The translations under genes were made by a program, and so were the position numbers. A DNA stretch of 64,000 bases, taken from positions 3,064,501-3,128,500 of the forward strand of contig NZ_LT906457.1 in the NCBI RefSeq assembly GCF_900186965.1. The letters run 5' to 3'. The stretch comes from Legionella spiritensis (GTDB lineage Bacteria; Pseudomonadota; Gammaproteobacteria; Legionellales; Legionellaceae). This document shows positions 18,958 through 29,101 of the stretch, piece by piece. The stretch's first letter is position 1; each line of letters begins with the position of its first letter. Under the pieces are notes generated by a model. That model worked only from the letters and a program-made list of their open reading frames with translations. It was not told the origin of the DNA and did no database searches.

Positions 18958-20214
18958 TCAAATATTTAAAAGCAGGCGAGACGGATCTTCCAGTAATTCC
19001 TTCACACTCACTAAAAATTGTACAGACTCTTTACCGTCAATCAAGCGATGGTCATAAGATAAAGCAACGTACATCATCGGACGAATAACAATTTGTCCTT
19101 TTTCAACTATCGGCCTGTCCTCAATTTTGTGCATCCCCAAAATACCTGTTTGCGGCGGATTAATAATCGGGGTCGCCAGCAATGAACCGAATACGCCCCC
19201 ATTGGTAATCGTAAATGTCCCTCCCTGCATTTCCTCCATGGCCAGCTTGCCTTGTCTGGCACGGGTAGCCGCGTCATTAATGGCTTTTTCCACATCGGCC
19301 ATGGACATTTGATCCGCATCGCGGACAACCGGCACCACCAAACCCCTCTCTGTAGAGACGGCTATACCGATATCGTAGTAACCATGATAAACGATATCCT
19401 GCCCATCAATGGACGCGTTAACGGCGGGAAAACGCTTCAGGGATTCGACAACGGCTTTGGTAAAAAAGGACATAAACCCCAGCTTAACACCATGCTTTTT
19501 CTCAAAACTGTCCTTGTATTGTGCTCTTAAATCCATAACCGCCTTGAGATTCACCTCATTAAAGGTGGTCAGCATGGCCGCGTTATGCTGAGCTTCCAGC
19601 AGACGTTCGGCGATTCTGGCGCGCAGACGGGTCATGGGAACTCGACGCTCTTCACGTTCGCCCATGGCAGCAAAACTCTGAGGCTTTGCCTGGGCACTGG
19701 CGGATTTCGTAGTTGATTTTTCACGATTGGTTTTAATAAAGGCCAGAACATCTTCCTTAGTCAGCCGTCCATCCTTGCCTGATCCTGAAATTTCTTCCGC
19801 ACTCAGATCGTTTTCAGCCAGCATTCTGCGCACCGCGGGACTGGTTGCCTTTGTTTCCTCAGAGGATTCTGATTCTTTATTCCGCTCGCTTTTATCCTCG
19901 TCCTTGTCGGATTTCTCTTTCTTTTTGTCCTCATCCGATTTGTTTTCATCGTTCCCGGAAGCATCATCCGCTGCGGAACTTTTTTCAAGGCGAGCCAGCA
20001 CCTGGCTGGCTTCTACCGTATCACCTTCTGCAAAACAAATTTCTTTTAAAATACCATCAGCCGGCGCCGGTACTTCCAGAACCACTTTATCCGTCTCAAG
20101 ATCCACAAGATTTTCATCACGGGTTACCCTGTCGCCAACTTTTTTATGCCAGGCAGCGATGGTAGCATCTGCCACAGATTCGGGCAGAGCAGGAACTTTA
20201 ACTTCAATAGACAT
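18958..20214 (-). CDS. sucB: 2-oxoglutarate dehydrogenase E2, dihydrolipoyl succinyltransferase
   Basis: A 418-residue core enzyme of the 2-oxoglutarate dehydrogenase complex, moving the succinyl group from E1 to CoA. Domains: lipoyl domain 1-76 with the lipoylated Lys43 in [11 protein letters not shown]; a strongly charged linker 79-124 made almost only of Asp, Glu, Lys, Ser; E3-binding domain 125-160 ([18 protein letters not shown]); catalytic domain from about 185, with the active-site SYDHRLIDG (His389, Asp393). The linker is highly acidic/basic instead of the usual Ala/Pro-rich type. Complete and unbroken. It lies 36 bases after sucA. Confidence 0.97.
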   Translation of the reverse strand: MSIEVKVPALPESVADATIAAWHKKVGDRVTRDENLVDLETDKVVLEVPAPADGILKEICFAEGDTVEASQVLARLEKSSAADDASGNDENKSDEDKKKEKSDKDEDKSERNKESESSEETKATSPAVRRMLAENDLSAEEISGSGKDGRLTKEDVLAFIKTNREKSTTKSASAQAKPQSFAAMGEREERRVPMTRLRARIAERLLEAQHNAAMLTTFNEVNLKAVMDLRAQYKDSFEKKHGVKLGFMSFFTKAVVESLKRFPAVNASIDGQDIVYHGYYDIGIAVSTERGLVVPVVRDADQMSMADVEKAINDAATRARQGKLAMEEMQGGTFTITNGGVFGSLLATPIINPPQTGILGMHKIEDRPIVEKGQIVIRPMMYVALSYDHRLIDGKESVQFLVSVKELLEDPSRLLLNI

Positions 20215-20250
20215 GGTTAGTCCTTCTTTGGTTATATATTATTTATTCGG

Positions 20251-23064
20251 TTATTGTTTACTCAAGGCCTGCTCGACCAGTTCTTCCTGCTGTTTCGCGT
20301 GCAGCAAGGGACTTCCAACCGCGGGAGCCGCGGCAAAGCCTCGTCCGGCGTATGTCAATTCCTGATCGGGACGCAAACAGCTTTTGATGTTGTGTTGCGA
20401 AGAAAACCAGACGCCCTGATTCTGCGGTTCTTCCTGACACCACACCACTTGTTTCGCCTTTCCGTACTTCGCCAACTCCTTTTCCAGCGCTTTTTTAGGA
20501 AAAGGATATAATTGTTCTATACGAACAATGGCAATATTGTTTAACTCGTCCTCACGACGTTTTTGTAAAAGATCATAGTAAACTTTTCCACAACATAACA
20601 CTACTTTCGTGACTTTCGCGGCATCCAGTTTGTCCATTTCCGGAATCACCTCATGAAACTTGCCTTTACACAGCGCCTCCAGGGGCGATACCGCTAATTT
20701 ATGGCGCAAAAGACTTTTCGGTGTCATCACTATTAGCGGCTTGCGAAAATTCCGTATCATTTGCCGACGTAACAAATGAAAAATCTGGGCCGGCGTGGTA
20801 GGCGTACAAACCTGTATATTATGCTGGGCACAAAGCTGCATATAACGTTCCAGGCGAGCGGAGGAATGCTCCGGCCCCTGACCCTCGTAACCGTGCGGCA
20901 ACAACATGACCAATCCGCACAAACGCCCCCATTTTTGCTCTCCCGAGCTGATAAACTGATCGATAACCACCTGGGCACCATTGGCAAAATCGCCGAATTG
21001 CGCTTCCCACAGCACGAGGGTGGAGGGCTCCGAGGAAGCAAACCCGTATTCAAAAGCCAGCACCGCCTCTTCCGACAGGATGGAATCAATAACGACAAAA
21101 GGCTTTGCCGGATTGGATGCCGTTTGGGTCAAGGGCACAAACGTTTCGGCCGTTTCCGCATCATGAAGGACCGCATGACGATGTGCAAACGTTCCCCGTC
21201 CGGAATCCTGACCGGATAAACGAACACCATACCCTTCATCCAGAAGGCTGGCATAAGCCATGGTTTCGGCGTATCCCCAGTTCAGGGGTTGTTCACCGGC
21301 ACTCATTTTTTCACGTTCGGCCAGCAGACGTTTGACCACCGGATGCAGCTTGAAATCATCAGGCAATTTATGTAGAAGTCCTGATAATTTCTGCAAGGTT
21401 TCCTTACTGATGGTTGTATCGACCTGATCAGTCCATTTGGCATTCCTATATGGCGTCCAGTCAATAGCTCGTTTGCCTTCGTAATCGCCCTGTACCAGAT
21501 CCACAACCGCTTGTCCTTTATCCAGTTTGTTACGGTATTCTTCTATGAGCTTGTCGACGTCACCGGAGGTTGTTAATTTGTCATTAATCAATTGTTCCGC
21601 GTATTTTTCACGCAATGGCCGCATGGATTTAATTTTTTGATACATCCCGGGCTGGGTCACGGAAGGCTCGTCCGCCTCGTTGTGCCCATGTCGACGGTAA
21701 CAAACCAGATCAATCACCACATCCCGTTTAAATTTCATACGGAAATCAAAAGCGATTTCCGTCGCAAAAATTACCGCCTCGGGATCATCACCATTCACAT
21801 GGATAACCGGAGCCTGAACCATTTTGGCCACGTCAGTGCAATAAAGTGTTGAGCGGGAATCCAGCGGATTACTGGTGGTAAAGCCGATCTGGTTATTGAT
21901 GACGATATGAACCGTTCCCCCGGTGCAATAGCCGCGAGCCTGAGAGAAATTAAACGTTTCCATGACCACGCCCTGACCTGCAAACGCGGCGTCGCCGTGG
22001 ACAACCACCGGTATGACCTTGTCTTTTTTTACCAAATCATTGCGGCGGCCCAGCCTGGATCGCACGGATCCTTCCACCACCGGGCCAATGATTTCCAGGT
22101 GAGAGGGATTAAAAGCCAAAGCCAGATGCACAACAGCGCCTGATTCGGTACGAATATCGGATGAAAAACCCATATGGTATTTCACATCGCCGGTCCGCTC
22201 TTCCGATTTTATCTTGCCCTCAAACTCCTGGAACAACTGATCCGGCTCTTTGCCGAGGACGTTAACCAGAATATTGAGGCGTCCGCGGTGAGCCATGCCT
22301 ATAACCACTTCCTGCACACCATTTTTGCCGCTTTTATGGATGATTTCCTTCATCATGGGAATAAAGGAATCCCCACCTTCCAGAGAAAAACGTTTCTGGC
22401 CTACGTAACGCGTGCCCAGATAACGCTCCAGACCATCTGCTGCAATCAGATCCTTGAGAATGTTGAGTTTTTTATCGGTTTCGTAATCAGGACGGCCATG
22501 CATGGATTCCAGGCGGTGCTGCAACCAATCGGTTTCCTCACTATTGGAAATATGCATGTATTCAATTCCGATACTGCCGCAATAGGTGGCCCGCAACGCC
22601 TTGTAGATATCGGCCAGGGTCATTTCCGGGCCATTGAAATTTTTTCCGGCGTAAAAAGTCCGGTTGAGGTCTTCTTGCGACAGATGATGGTAAGCCAGTT
22701 CAAGGTTTGGAACATGAACCCGTTCCGCCATATCGAGCGGATCAAGTTTGGCTGCATGATGACCAAATGAGCGGTAGGCATTCATCAGATGAGCCACCTG
22801 AAATTGCTTGCTGTCTTCCGTTTGCTTGGCAACGAGACGCTTTTTATCGGCATTTTTCAGAAAATAATCGCGAATCTCGCGATGAGGCACATCCCTGGCG
22901 ACATTATCCGGCTTGGGCAAGGCATTGAACGCCTCGCGCCAATCGTCCGGTACGGAATCGGGATCATTCAGATAATCTTCATACAGACCATCAACATAAG
23001 CCATGCTTCCACCGGATAAATAGGAAGATGCCCATTGATTCTGTAAGTCGTCGCTACTCATCAT
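20251..23064 (-). CDS. sucA: 2-oxoglutarate dehydrogenase E1
   Basis: A 937-residue thiamine-diphosphate enzyme that decarboxylates 2-oxoglutarate and passes the succinyl group to SucB. Seen: N-terminal SSYLSGGSMAYVDGLYEDYL helix used to dock on E2; RFSLEGGDSFIPMM; VVIGMAHRGRLNILVNVLGK; the ThDP-binding HGDAAFAGQGVV...VINNQIGFTTSNP; VIDLVCYRRHGHNEADEP; the transketolase-like part SGQDSGRGTFAHRHAVLHD; and LPHGYEGQGPEHSSARLERYMQL. Length matches E. coli (933). GGAG lies just before the tandem ATG-ATG start. Confidence 0.98.
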   Translation of the reverse strand: MMSSDDLQNQWASSYLSGGSMAYVDGLYEDYLNDPDSVPDDWREAFNALPKPDNVARDVPHREIRDYFLKNADKKRLVAKQTEDSKQFQVAHLMNAYRSFGHHAAKLDPLDMAERVHVPNLELAYHHLSQEDLNRTFYAGKNFNGPEMTLADIYKALRATYCGSIGIEYMHISNSEETDWLQHRLESMHGRPDYETDKKLNILKDLIAADGLERYLGTRYVGQKRFSLEGGDSFIPMMKEIIHKSGKNGVQEVVIGMAHRGRLNILVNVLGKEPDQLFQEFEGKIKSEERTGDVKYHMGFSSDIRTESGAVVHLALAFNPSHLEIIGPVVEGSVRSRLGRRNDLVKKDKVIPVVVHGDAAFAGQGVVMETFNFSQARGYCTGGTVHIVINNQIGFTTSNPLDSRSTLYCTDVAKMVQAPVIHVNGDDPEAVIFATEIAFDFRMKFKRDVVIDLVCYRRHGHNEADEPSVTQPGMYQKIKSMRPLREKYAEQLINDKLTTSGDVDKLIEEYRNKLDKGQAVVDLVQGDYEGKRAIDWTPYRNAKWTDQVDTTISKETLQKLSGLLHKLPDDFKLHPVVKRLLAEREKMSAGEQPLNWGYAETMAYASLLDEGYGVRLSGQDSGRGTFAHRHAVLHDAETAETFVPLTQTASNPAKPFVVIDSILSEEAVLAFEYGFASSEPSTLVLWEAQFGDFANGAQVVIDQFISSGEQKWGRLCGLVMLLPHGYEGQGPEHSSARLERYMQLCAQHNIQVCTPTTPAQIFHLLRRQMIRNFRKPLIVMTPKSLLRHKLAVSPLEALCKGKFHEVIPEMDKLDAAKVTKVVLCCGKVYYDLLQKRREDELNNIAIVRIEQLYPFPKKALEKELAKYGKAKQVVWCQEEPQNQGVWFSSQHNIKSCLRPDQELTYAGRGFAAAPAVGSPLLHAKQQEELVEQALSKQ

Positions 23065-23113
23065 TATTCTCCAAAGGGATACGTCCCGATTACGGGACGC
23101 TAGAAAATTGCTA

Positions 23114-23836
23114 TCAGGTTTCCTGAGTCAACATTTGCTTGCGAATATCCGATATCGCTTGCGTAGGATTGAGTCCCTTCGGGCAGACGTTCGCGCAGTT
23201 CATAATGGAACGGCAGCGAAACACACTGAATGGATCCTGTAATTGCTCCAATCGGTGCAACTTGGCGGTGTCGCGGCTATCGGCCAGAAATCGTCTGGCT
23301 TGCAACAATCCCGCCGGACCAACAAACTTGTCGGGATTCCACCAGAAAGAAGGACAGGAACTGGTACAACAGGCACATAAAATACATTCATACAATCCAT
23401 CGAGCTGCGCCCGCTCTTCGGGAGTCTGTAATCGTTCACGCGCGGGAGCCACCTCATCATTTTGCAAATACGGTTCAATACGCTCGTATTGTTGATAGAA
23501 CTGGCTCATATCCACGACCAAATCACGCACGACAGGAAATCCCGGCAAAGGTCTGATAACGATACGATCCGTTTTCAATTGTGACAGGTGGGTGATGCAA
23601 GCAAGGCCGTTTGTGCCATTGATATTCATGCCATCCGAACCACACACCCCTTCGCGACAGGAACGGCGGTAGGCAATGGTTGCATCCTGTTCCGCTTTCA
23701 GCCGCTCCAGTAAGGTCAACACCATAGGATCGCTTTTCTCAGGAATCGCTATCTCATAATCCTTCATATAAGGCTTTTCATCCACATCAGGATTATAACG
23801 ATATATGGACAGGCTCAAATTTTTAGTATCAGCCAC
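23114..23836 (-). CDS. sdhB: Succinate dehydrogenase iron-sulfur subunit
   Basis: A 240-residue electron-transfer subunit of complex II. Seen: the [2Fe-2S] ligands in YRRSCREGVCGSDGMNI and GLACITH, the [4Fe-4S] motif CILCACCTSSCP and the [3Fe-4S]/second cluster region CRSIMNCANVCPKGLNP. The start is GTG at 23836 with AGGGGATA seven bases upstream, 13 bases after the sdhA stop. Length as in E. coli (238). Confidence 0.97.
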   Translation of the reverse strand: MADTKNLSLSIYRYNPDVDEKPYMKDYEIAIPEKSDPMVLTLLERLKAEQDATIAYRRSCREGVCGSDGMNINGTNGLACITHLSQLKTDRIVIRPLPGFPVVRDLVVDMSQFYQQYERIEPYLQNDEVAPARERLQTPEERAQLDGLYECILCACCTSSCPSFWWNPDKFVGPAGLLQARRFLADSRDTAKLHRLEQLQDPFSVFRCRSIMNCANVCPKGLNPTQAISDIRKQMLTQET

Positions 23837-23849
23837 AGCTTATCCCCTT

Positions 23850-25619
23850 CTAATAAACGCGTTCTTTCGGCTCAAAAGGCTTGATGTATTTAGGTGATTC
23901 ATTAACCGGACGGTAATTAATGGTATCACCCTCCTCAAGGTACAGTGTGTGTTTTATCCAGTTTACATCATCACGTTTCGGGTAATCTTCCCGACTGTGA
24001 GCTCCCCGGCTTTCCGTTCGTGCCAGGGCGGATTTGGCTGAAGCATAAGCGCTCGCCATTAAATTATCCAGTTCCAGAGCACTGACCCGTTCGGTATTAA
24101 ATACATTCGATTTATCTATCAATTGGGCGTCCTTTAAACGATCACGAAGTGCCTGGAGGCGATGCAGACCTTTTTCCATAACCTCACCGGTACGAAATAC
24201 TCCAAAGTCTTCCTGCATAACCCGTTGCATCTCGTCACGAATTTTAGCGGGACTCTCCCCTTCACCGGAATTCTCCCAGCGATTGTAACGGGCCAGGGCA
24301 GCCGCAATGTCTTCATCAGACACGTAAGGCATTTCCGGCATTTGACCGGATTGCCACAACTCCTCCACATGCAGACCGGCGGCACGCCCGAACACGACCA
24401 GATCAAGCAAGGAGTTACCGCCCAGACGATTAGCGCCGTGAACGGATACGCAGGCACACTCACCAACGGCGTATAAACCCTCGACAACCGAATCTTTCCC
24501 GTCTTTATGATGCAACACCTGGCCATGTACGTTCGTAGGAATGCCCCCCATGCTGTAATGGCAGGTGGGAACGACAGGGATAGGCTCTACTATCGGATCC
24601 ACACCGGCAAATTTTAAAGACAATTCACGAATGCCGGGCAAACGGGACATAATCAGGTCGGCACCAAGATGGTCCAGCTTCAGTTTCACATGATCCACCC
24701 CATTGGGGTCAAAGCCTTTTCCGGCCCGCAGTTCCAGAGCCATGGCACGCGCGACCACGTCTCGTGACGCCAAATCTTTCACACGCGGCGCGTAACGCTC
24801 CATAAAGCGTTCACCATCCTTATTGATTAAATAACCGCCTTCGCCACGGCAGCCTTCGGTGACCAGCGTACCGGCACCGGCGATGCCGGTAGGGTGAAAC
24901 TGCCACATTTCCATATCCTGCAAGGGAATACCGGCCCGCAAGGCCATGCCGAATCCATCACCGGTATTGATGTGGGCGTTGGTAGTGGACTGGTAAATAC
25001 GACCGGCCCCACCTGTGGCGAGAATGCAAATACGTGTCTGGTAAAATACGATGTTGCCCGTTTCAATGCACATTGCCGTCACCCCGGCAATGCGGCCATG
25101 GCTGTCTTTTACCAAATCAAGCGCCAGCCACTCGCTGAATACGTGCGTTTTGGCTTTCAGGTTTTGCTGGTACAGGGTATGCAGCAAGGCATGGCCGGTT
25201 CGGTCTGCGGCAGCGCAGGTACGCGCAGCCTGTTCACCGCCAAAATTTTTTGATTGGCCGCCGAACTGACGCTGATAAATCTTGCCGTTGTCCATACGGG
25301 AAAAAGGCAATCCCATGTGTTCCAGTTCATAAACCGCTTCCGGGCCCGTTTTGCACAGGTATTCGATGCAATCCTGATCCCCGATGTAATCGGCTCCCTT
25401 GACGGTGTCATACATATGCCAGCGCCAATCGTCTTCATCCGCATTCCCCAAAGCAGCCGTGATCCCTCCCTGAGCGGATACCGTGTGTGAGCGGGTAGGA
25501 AATACCTTGGACAGCAAGGCAACCTTCAATCCGGAGTTGGCCAATTGCAGTGCGGCGCGCATACCTGCGCCGCCTGCTCCGATAATTACCGCGTCAAATT
25601 TGTTTCGTGCACATACCAT
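23850..25619 (-). CDS. sdhA: Succinate dehydrogenase flavoprotein subunit
   Basis: A 589-residue FAD subunit that oxidises succinate to fumarate at the cytoplasmic face of the inner membrane. Seen: dinucleotide-binding [19 protein letters not shown] at residues 8-26; the covalent-FAD His in [21 protein letters not shown]; the active-site stretch MGGIPTN and [22 protein letters not shown]-terminal [17 protein letters not shown]. The start is set at 25619 ([14 protein letters not shown]), two bases after the sdhD stop with GGGGGC upstream; an ORF extension to 25715 runs back into sdhD. Length as in E. coli (588). Confidence 0.97.
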   Translation of the reverse strand: MVCARNKFDAVIIGAGGAGMRAALQLANSGLKVALLSKVFPTRSHTVSAQGGITAALGNADEDDWRWHMYDTVKGADYIGDQDCIEYLCKTGPEAVYELEHMGLPFSRMDNGKIYQRQFGGQSKNFGGEQAARTCAAADRTGHALLHTLYQQNLKAKTHVFSEWLALDLVKDSHGRIAGVTAMCIETGNIVFYQTRICILATGGAGRIYQSTTNAHINTGDGFGMALRAGIPLQDMEMWQFHPTGIAGAGTLVTEGCRGEGGYLINKDGERFMERYAPRVKDLASRDVVARAMALELRAGKGFDPNGVDHVKLKLDHLGADLIMSRLPGIRELSLKFAGVDPIVEPIPVVPTCHYSMGGIPTNVHGQVLHHKDGKDSVVEGLYAVGECACVSVHGANRLGGNSLLDLVVFGRAAGLHVEELWQSGQMPEMPYVSDEDIAAALARYNRWENSGEGESPAKIRDEMQRVMQEDFGVFRTGEVMEKGLHRLQALRDRLKDAQLIDKSNVFNTERVSALELDNLMASAYASAKSALARTESRGAHSREDYPKRDDVNWIKHTLYLEEGDTINYRPVNESPKYIKPFEPKERVY

Positions 25620-25621
25620 GC

Positions 25622-25969
25622 TTATTGCCCCCACACAATCATCAAGACCCAGATAAACTGAGCCAGTAACCAGGTTACAACGGCCATTTGAACAGCCAGT
25701 CTCAGTACGGTACATTTCATGTAATCGGTGGTAACTGTCCAGATCCCTACCCAGGCATGTAAAGAAAGGGCCAGTACCGCGATAAGACTGGCTACCTTAA
25801 ACCAGTTACAGGCAAACAAGGCTTGCCACTGATGATAGGCCAAATGGGGATGCCACAGCAAAAACCCCAGCAAAAACAAGGAGTACGCAGCAAAATAAAC
25901 GGCTGTAACCCGTTGTATCAACCAGTCCTTGAGACCATTTCCCGTTAAACTTGTGACATTACTCACCAT
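25622..25969 (-). CDS. sdhD: Succinate dehydrogenase membrane anchor subunit
   Basis: A 115-residue three-helix membrane protein that anchors SdhAB and shares the heme b and quinone site with SdhC. Seen: [27 protein letters not shown] (helix 1 with the conserved QR), the second helix with the heme-ligand His in [18 protein letters not shown], and the third helix [20 protein letters not shown]. Its start overlaps the sdhC stop by a few bases. Confidence 0.92.
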   Translation of the reverse strand: MVSNVTSLTGNGLKDWLIQRVTAVYFAAYSLFLLGFLLWHPHLAYHQWQALFACNWFKVASLIAVLALSLHAWVGIWTVTTDYMKCTVLRLAVQMAVVTWLLAQFIWVLMIVWGQ

Positions 25970-26337
25970 ATCCAGATTCCTGCAAAGATTGTTAAAATAA
26001 CCGCAAGGATTATGACCGCCAACGCACTCAGGCGACCGGCTTTAAGATGCTCACCATAACCTATATCCATTAATACATGGCGAATTCCGGCCAGCACATG
26101 ATAAATCAACGCGGCTAAAAATACCCACAACAGCAATTTCCAATGGAACTGCTCCAACAACATCTGCAGGTTGGAAAAAGTGCCCGCGTTTCGTAATGAC
26201 AAGTCCAGAAAATAGATTATAACTGGAAGCAAAAGGAATAAAACCACGCCTGATATACGATGGAGTATGGATGCAATCGCCATAGGCGGAAACTTTATTG
26301 TCGTTAAATCAAGATTCACCGGCCTTTTTTTATTCAC
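25963..26337 (-). CDS. sdhC: Succinate dehydrogenase cytochrome b556 subunit
   Basis: A 124-residue membrane subunit with three hydrophobic helices. Seen: N-terminal RPVNLDLTTIKFPPMAIASILHRISGVVLFL (the conserved SILHRISG motif with Ser and Arg near the quinone) and the heme-ligand His in LAGIRHVLMDIGYGEHLKAG. The start is a GTG at 26337 with AAGGGATA upstream. First gene of the sdhCDAB-sucABCD cluster; gltA is not next to it here. Confidence 0.94.
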   Translation of the reverse strand: MNKKRPVNLDLTTIKFPPMAIASILHRISGVVLFLLLPVIIYFLDLSLRNAGTFSNLQMLLEQFHWKLLLWVFLAALIYHVLAGIRHVLMDIGYGEHLKAGRLSALAVIILAVILTIFAGIWIW

Positions 26338-26668
26338 GGTATCAAGTATCCCTTAATGAAATGATATTAATATAGTACATCCAGGACGTGTCGACACGCC
26401 CTTGGCCAAACAAAAGTTTACTACCATAAAAAACTACAAACCCTACAAGCCTCTGGCGGCATCACCATAGCCAAGTCGGTAGAAAACCGGCGAAGTATAC
26501 CACTCTGTATTTTTTGCGCAAAGCAGCCTGAGTGGCAGTCTATCATTTATCATCAACACCAGTCTTCAATATTTTAAGCATTTTGCATGCTAAAAAAACA
26601 AAAATTTTGGCAACACAATCTTTCCCGTACTATGCTAGATAGTATCAGCGCGTAGAAGGATCTTGCTA
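26338..26668. other. Divergent intergenic region, sdhC / HDOD gene
   Basis: 331 bases that should carry the sdh-suc promoter (minus) and the HDOD gene promoter (plus). The one clear element is the 12-base palindrome at 26387-26398. No tRNA, small RNA signature or MITE copy was recognised. Confidence 0.5.
26387..26398. promoter_or_regulatory. 12-bp palindrome upstream of sdhC, possible operator
   Basis: CGTGTCGACACG is a perfect palindrome 50 bases upstream of the sdhC start codon. Its position fits an operator, but no regulator can be named from the sequence. Confidence 0.3.
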
Positions 26669-27811
26669 ATGCTAATCAAAAGACCTATTTATAATCAACA
26701 ACTTAAATGTGTCGCATTAGAGATTATAGCCAATGATCAAGAGAAGGAACCCCAGGAGCTACTGCAACCTTTCACCACCATTATTCGTAACGCCGATGCC
26801 AGTTTGCCTCTTTTTGTACCCTACGCGCTTCGTACCTTGGTAGAACTGCCTGAGCCGCCTCTTGAAAATCCTATTATTCTAAAATTGCATGCTGCCGATA
26901 TTAATCAACTTTATCCCATTGATGAGTTACAGAACTCGCTCTATTCCATAGCACTCATGATTGATGATCCGAAACAACTGGCCTGGCTGAATTTTGCGGA
27001 ATACATTGCCTTAAGCGAACATTTGATGGCAATGGCGGACGTCACCAGGGTGGTCAAATACAGTCAGGCGAAACAACGCAAAGTCATTGCTTATGGTATA
27101 GCCAACATCAACTGCTTTGACCAGTGCAAGGGGCTCACCATGGATTACTATTGCGGTGATTTTCTTTTTCAGCCCCATAAACAGGATACCCGGGAAATTG
27201 CCGCGAACAAACTTAATTTGCTGACGCTTATCGACAAGTTGCAACACAGCCAGGTCAATCTTGATGACATTATAGAATTGATACAAACGGATCCGCTATT
27301 GAGTTATCAATTATTAAAAATTGCCAATTCAGCCGCGTTTTCCGGTTACCAGGCTGTAAAATCCATCCAGCAGGCTGTCACCCGGCTAGGCATTATCCAT
27401 TTAAAAAACTGGGTGATGGTTTTGTCTATGAAAAATGTGTCGGACAAGCCCGTTGAAATTGTGGAATCCGGCCTGATACGGGCACAGATGGCTCAAAAGC
27501 TGGCCCACGCCAACCAAAATCTGTGTGAACAAAGTGCCTATACGACAGGCCTGTTATCCGTTCTGGACAGTTTACTGGATAGTCCCATGAGCGTTTTAAT
27601 CGACAAAATTACCCTGGCCGATGAAATTAAAATGGCATTGCTTTCCCGCGAGGGCGCTCTTGGTGAATTATTGTCAACTGTGATCGCTTACGAGGAAGGG
27701 CATTGGGAAGCGTTAAACGGCGACGAGTATTGCGGCATGGATTTAAGCCAGGTTTATATCGCGTGTCTGGAGCAAGTGAGTTTCGGCAAAAAAGCCATGA
27801 CCGGCATGTAA
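26669..27811 (+). CDS. HDOD domain protein with degenerate EAL-like N-terminus
   Basis: A 380-residue cytosolic signalling protein. The ATG at 26669 has GAAGGA eight bases upstream. The N-terminal half (residues 1-175) has the fold order of an EAL domain (IKRPIYNQQLKCVALEIIA at the start) but lacks the catalytic EVL/EAL and other metal residues, as in the YuxH-type family. Residues about 180-375 form the HDOD domain (LLTLIDKLQHSQVNLDDIIELIQTDP, LSYQLLKIANSAAF, IQQAVTRLGIIHLKNWVMVLSM). HDOD proteins are usually partners in c-di-GMP or stress signalling without phosphodiesterase activity. Divergent from sdhC. Confidence 0.82.
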   Translation: MLIKRPIYNQQLKCVALEIIANDQEKEPQELLQPFTTIIRNADASLPLFVPYALRTLVELPEPPLENPIILKLHAADINQLYPIDELQNSLYSIALMIDDPKQLAWLNFAEYIALSEHLMAMADVTRVVKYSQAKQRKVIAYGIANINCFDQCKGLTMDYYCGDFLFQPHKQDTREIAANKLNLLTLIDKLQHSQVNLDDIIELIQTDPLLSYQLLKIANSAAFSGYQAVKSIQQAVTRLGIIHLKNWVMVLSMKNVSDKPVEIVESGLIRAQMAQKLAHANQNLCEQSAYTTGLLSVLDSLLDSPMSVLIDKITLADEIKMALLSREGALGELLSTVIAYEEGHWEALNGDEYCGMDLSQVYIACLEQVSFGKKAMTGM

Positions 27812-27940
27812 AGGATACTGTGCGCACAGCCTGTTTGACAAAACGGACCAGGGATCACACACTGTTTGTTCGGCTCCAATCGTAGTCCGTTTCCGAATTC
27901 GGAGTAGAATCCTGCCCTTACGAAAATAGTCGAGGAAATT

Positions 27941-28324
27941 ATGTGGTTTCGCTATGTTGCGGCCTTGTTTTATGACCTGTTAATTGCTCTGAGCCTGCTT
28001 ATGGCCGTCACCGCCCTGTGCGTATGGGCCAACGGTCATCATGCCATTCCGCCCGCGTCACGCTGGTACCAGGGATGTATGTTGCTTACCCTGGCCAGCT
28101 ATTATGCTTTATCCATCAAAGCCGGGGGACAAACAATAGGAATGCGGGCCTGGAAACTTCAAATCCTCGACGGTAAAAACCAGCGACCGGGCTTTATCGC
28201 GATTACAGGGCGGCTGACATTAACCTTGCCGGCCTGGCTGTTCGCCGTAATACGGTGGAAAAACCCGCAATTGCTTCTGCTTCAATGGACAAACACAAAA
28301 CTGGGGCTTGTTGACAGGCCATAA
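27941..28324 (+). CDS. RDD family membrane protein
   Basis: A 127-residue inner-membrane protein. The RDD pattern is seen in modified form: RYVAALFYDLLIALSLL at residues 4-20 (Arg plus Asp of the first helix), a second helix CMLLTLASYYALSIKAGGQTIGMRAWKLQI with the conserved GQTxGMRxWKL loop, and a third helix LTLTLPAWLFAVI. Function unknown; in gammaproteobacteria such genes are often near lptF/lptG, which are not present here. Its TAA stop lies two to three bases before the end of a small repeat element. Confidence 0.8.
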   Translation: MWFRYVAALFYDLLIALSLLMAVTALCVWANGHHAIPPASRWYQGCMLLTLASYYALSIKAGGQTIGMRAWKLQILDGKNQRPGFIAITGRLTLTLPAWLFAVIRWKNPQLLLLQWTNTKLGLVDRP

Positions 28325-28484
28325 CATGAAGCGAAAAGGCAGCCTGCGGCCGTATTGCGGGTTTAATGTGCCAATTAGGAGTGTTTTCCCGCATTACAGT
28401 GAAGCCTTCATGACGGGCTACAGGAAATTATTATTTGGTGGCAACAATAGTTGCCTTGTTTGCGATCGGAAACAATTGGGGCAC
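28325..28484. mobile_element. MITE-like element, copy 3, reversed and eroded
   Basis: Read on the minus strand this stretch matches the element at 8376-8588: an eroded left end next to the TAG stop of the hypothetical gene (28484-28486), then CGATCGCAAACAAGGCAAC, GTAGCCCGTCATGAAGGC and AAACCCGCAATACGGCCGCA. The terminal repeats have decayed (GTGCCCCAATTG instead of GGCTCTGTGAACCAATT). It fills exactly the gap between two convergent genes. Confidence 0.65.
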
Positions 28485-29101
28485 TAGCGTTTCATAGTCG
28501 TTGAAGGGCCATGAACCTGGCGGAAACTCTCTCTGGGCGCTTCCGAAGGATAACCATACCCCTTTTCAGCCAGCCTCTTGATAACTTCCAGAAAACGCTC
28601 CCCCCACATGCCCGGATCAAAATTGGTCACCACAACGTTGTAACTTAAATTAATAATCGACTCAAATGCCTTGCGTTGTGATAATTCATGCCCGCCAAAA
28701 GCGACCTGAACCTCGGCTTCCTGATCAATGCCTCCCGATTTCAAACGCTCAATCAGAAGATAAATCATTTTTTCAATCGTATAATAAAGCTTGCACATGG
28801 AATCACCGGCAACAAACATATCTTCCGCTTTCGATGTTGTTAGTTTGTAACCATAGTCATGGATAGGATAAACGAATTCATAATCCTCCGTACCCGGGAT
28901 CAATGCCGGCGGAATGATAACCGGCGGCGTGATGGCTTCAATCGTCGGCGTCACGATAAACAATGAAAAATCCGCCCAGTGCCACCAGAGTTTATAAACA
29001 CGTTCCACAAGAAGAACAGGATCCTCCGCATCATCCTGCATGATACTTTGACGCGAATCCTCAGCTAATCTCACCAACTCTTCTTCAGAATATTCGGCCA
29101 T
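28484..29101 (-). CDS. Hypothetical protein, 205 aa
   Basis: I do not recognise this protein. It starts with an acidic helix (EYSEEELVRLAEDSRQSIMQDDAEDP), then a hydrophobic Pro-rich stretch near residues 48-68 (FIVTPTIEAITPPVIIPPAL), a helical region with a Cys (AGDSMCKLYYTIEKMIYLLIERL), and a mixed C-terminal part ending in a basic tail (GPSTTMKR). No signal peptide. The ATG at 29101 has ACAGG about eight bases upstream. The stop is TAG at the edge of a repeat element, so the present C-terminus could have been set by that insertion. Monocistronic by appearance. Confidence 0.6.
   Translation of the reverse strand: MAEYSEEELVRLAEDSRQSIMQDDAEDPVLLVERVYKLWWHWADFSLFIVTPTIEAITPPVIIPPALIPGTEDYEFVYPIHDYGYKLTTSKAEDMFVAGDSMCKLYYTIEKMIYLLIERLKSGGIDQEAEVQVAFGGHELSQRKAFESIINLSYNVVVTNFDPGMWGERFLEVIKRLAEKGYGYPSEAPRESFRQVHGPSTTMKR

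Noticed and set aside
19727-20365. 212-codon Ser-rich open frame on the plus strand
   Set aside because: It is the mirror of the charged linker and flanking parts of sucB; composition follows from the opposite strand.
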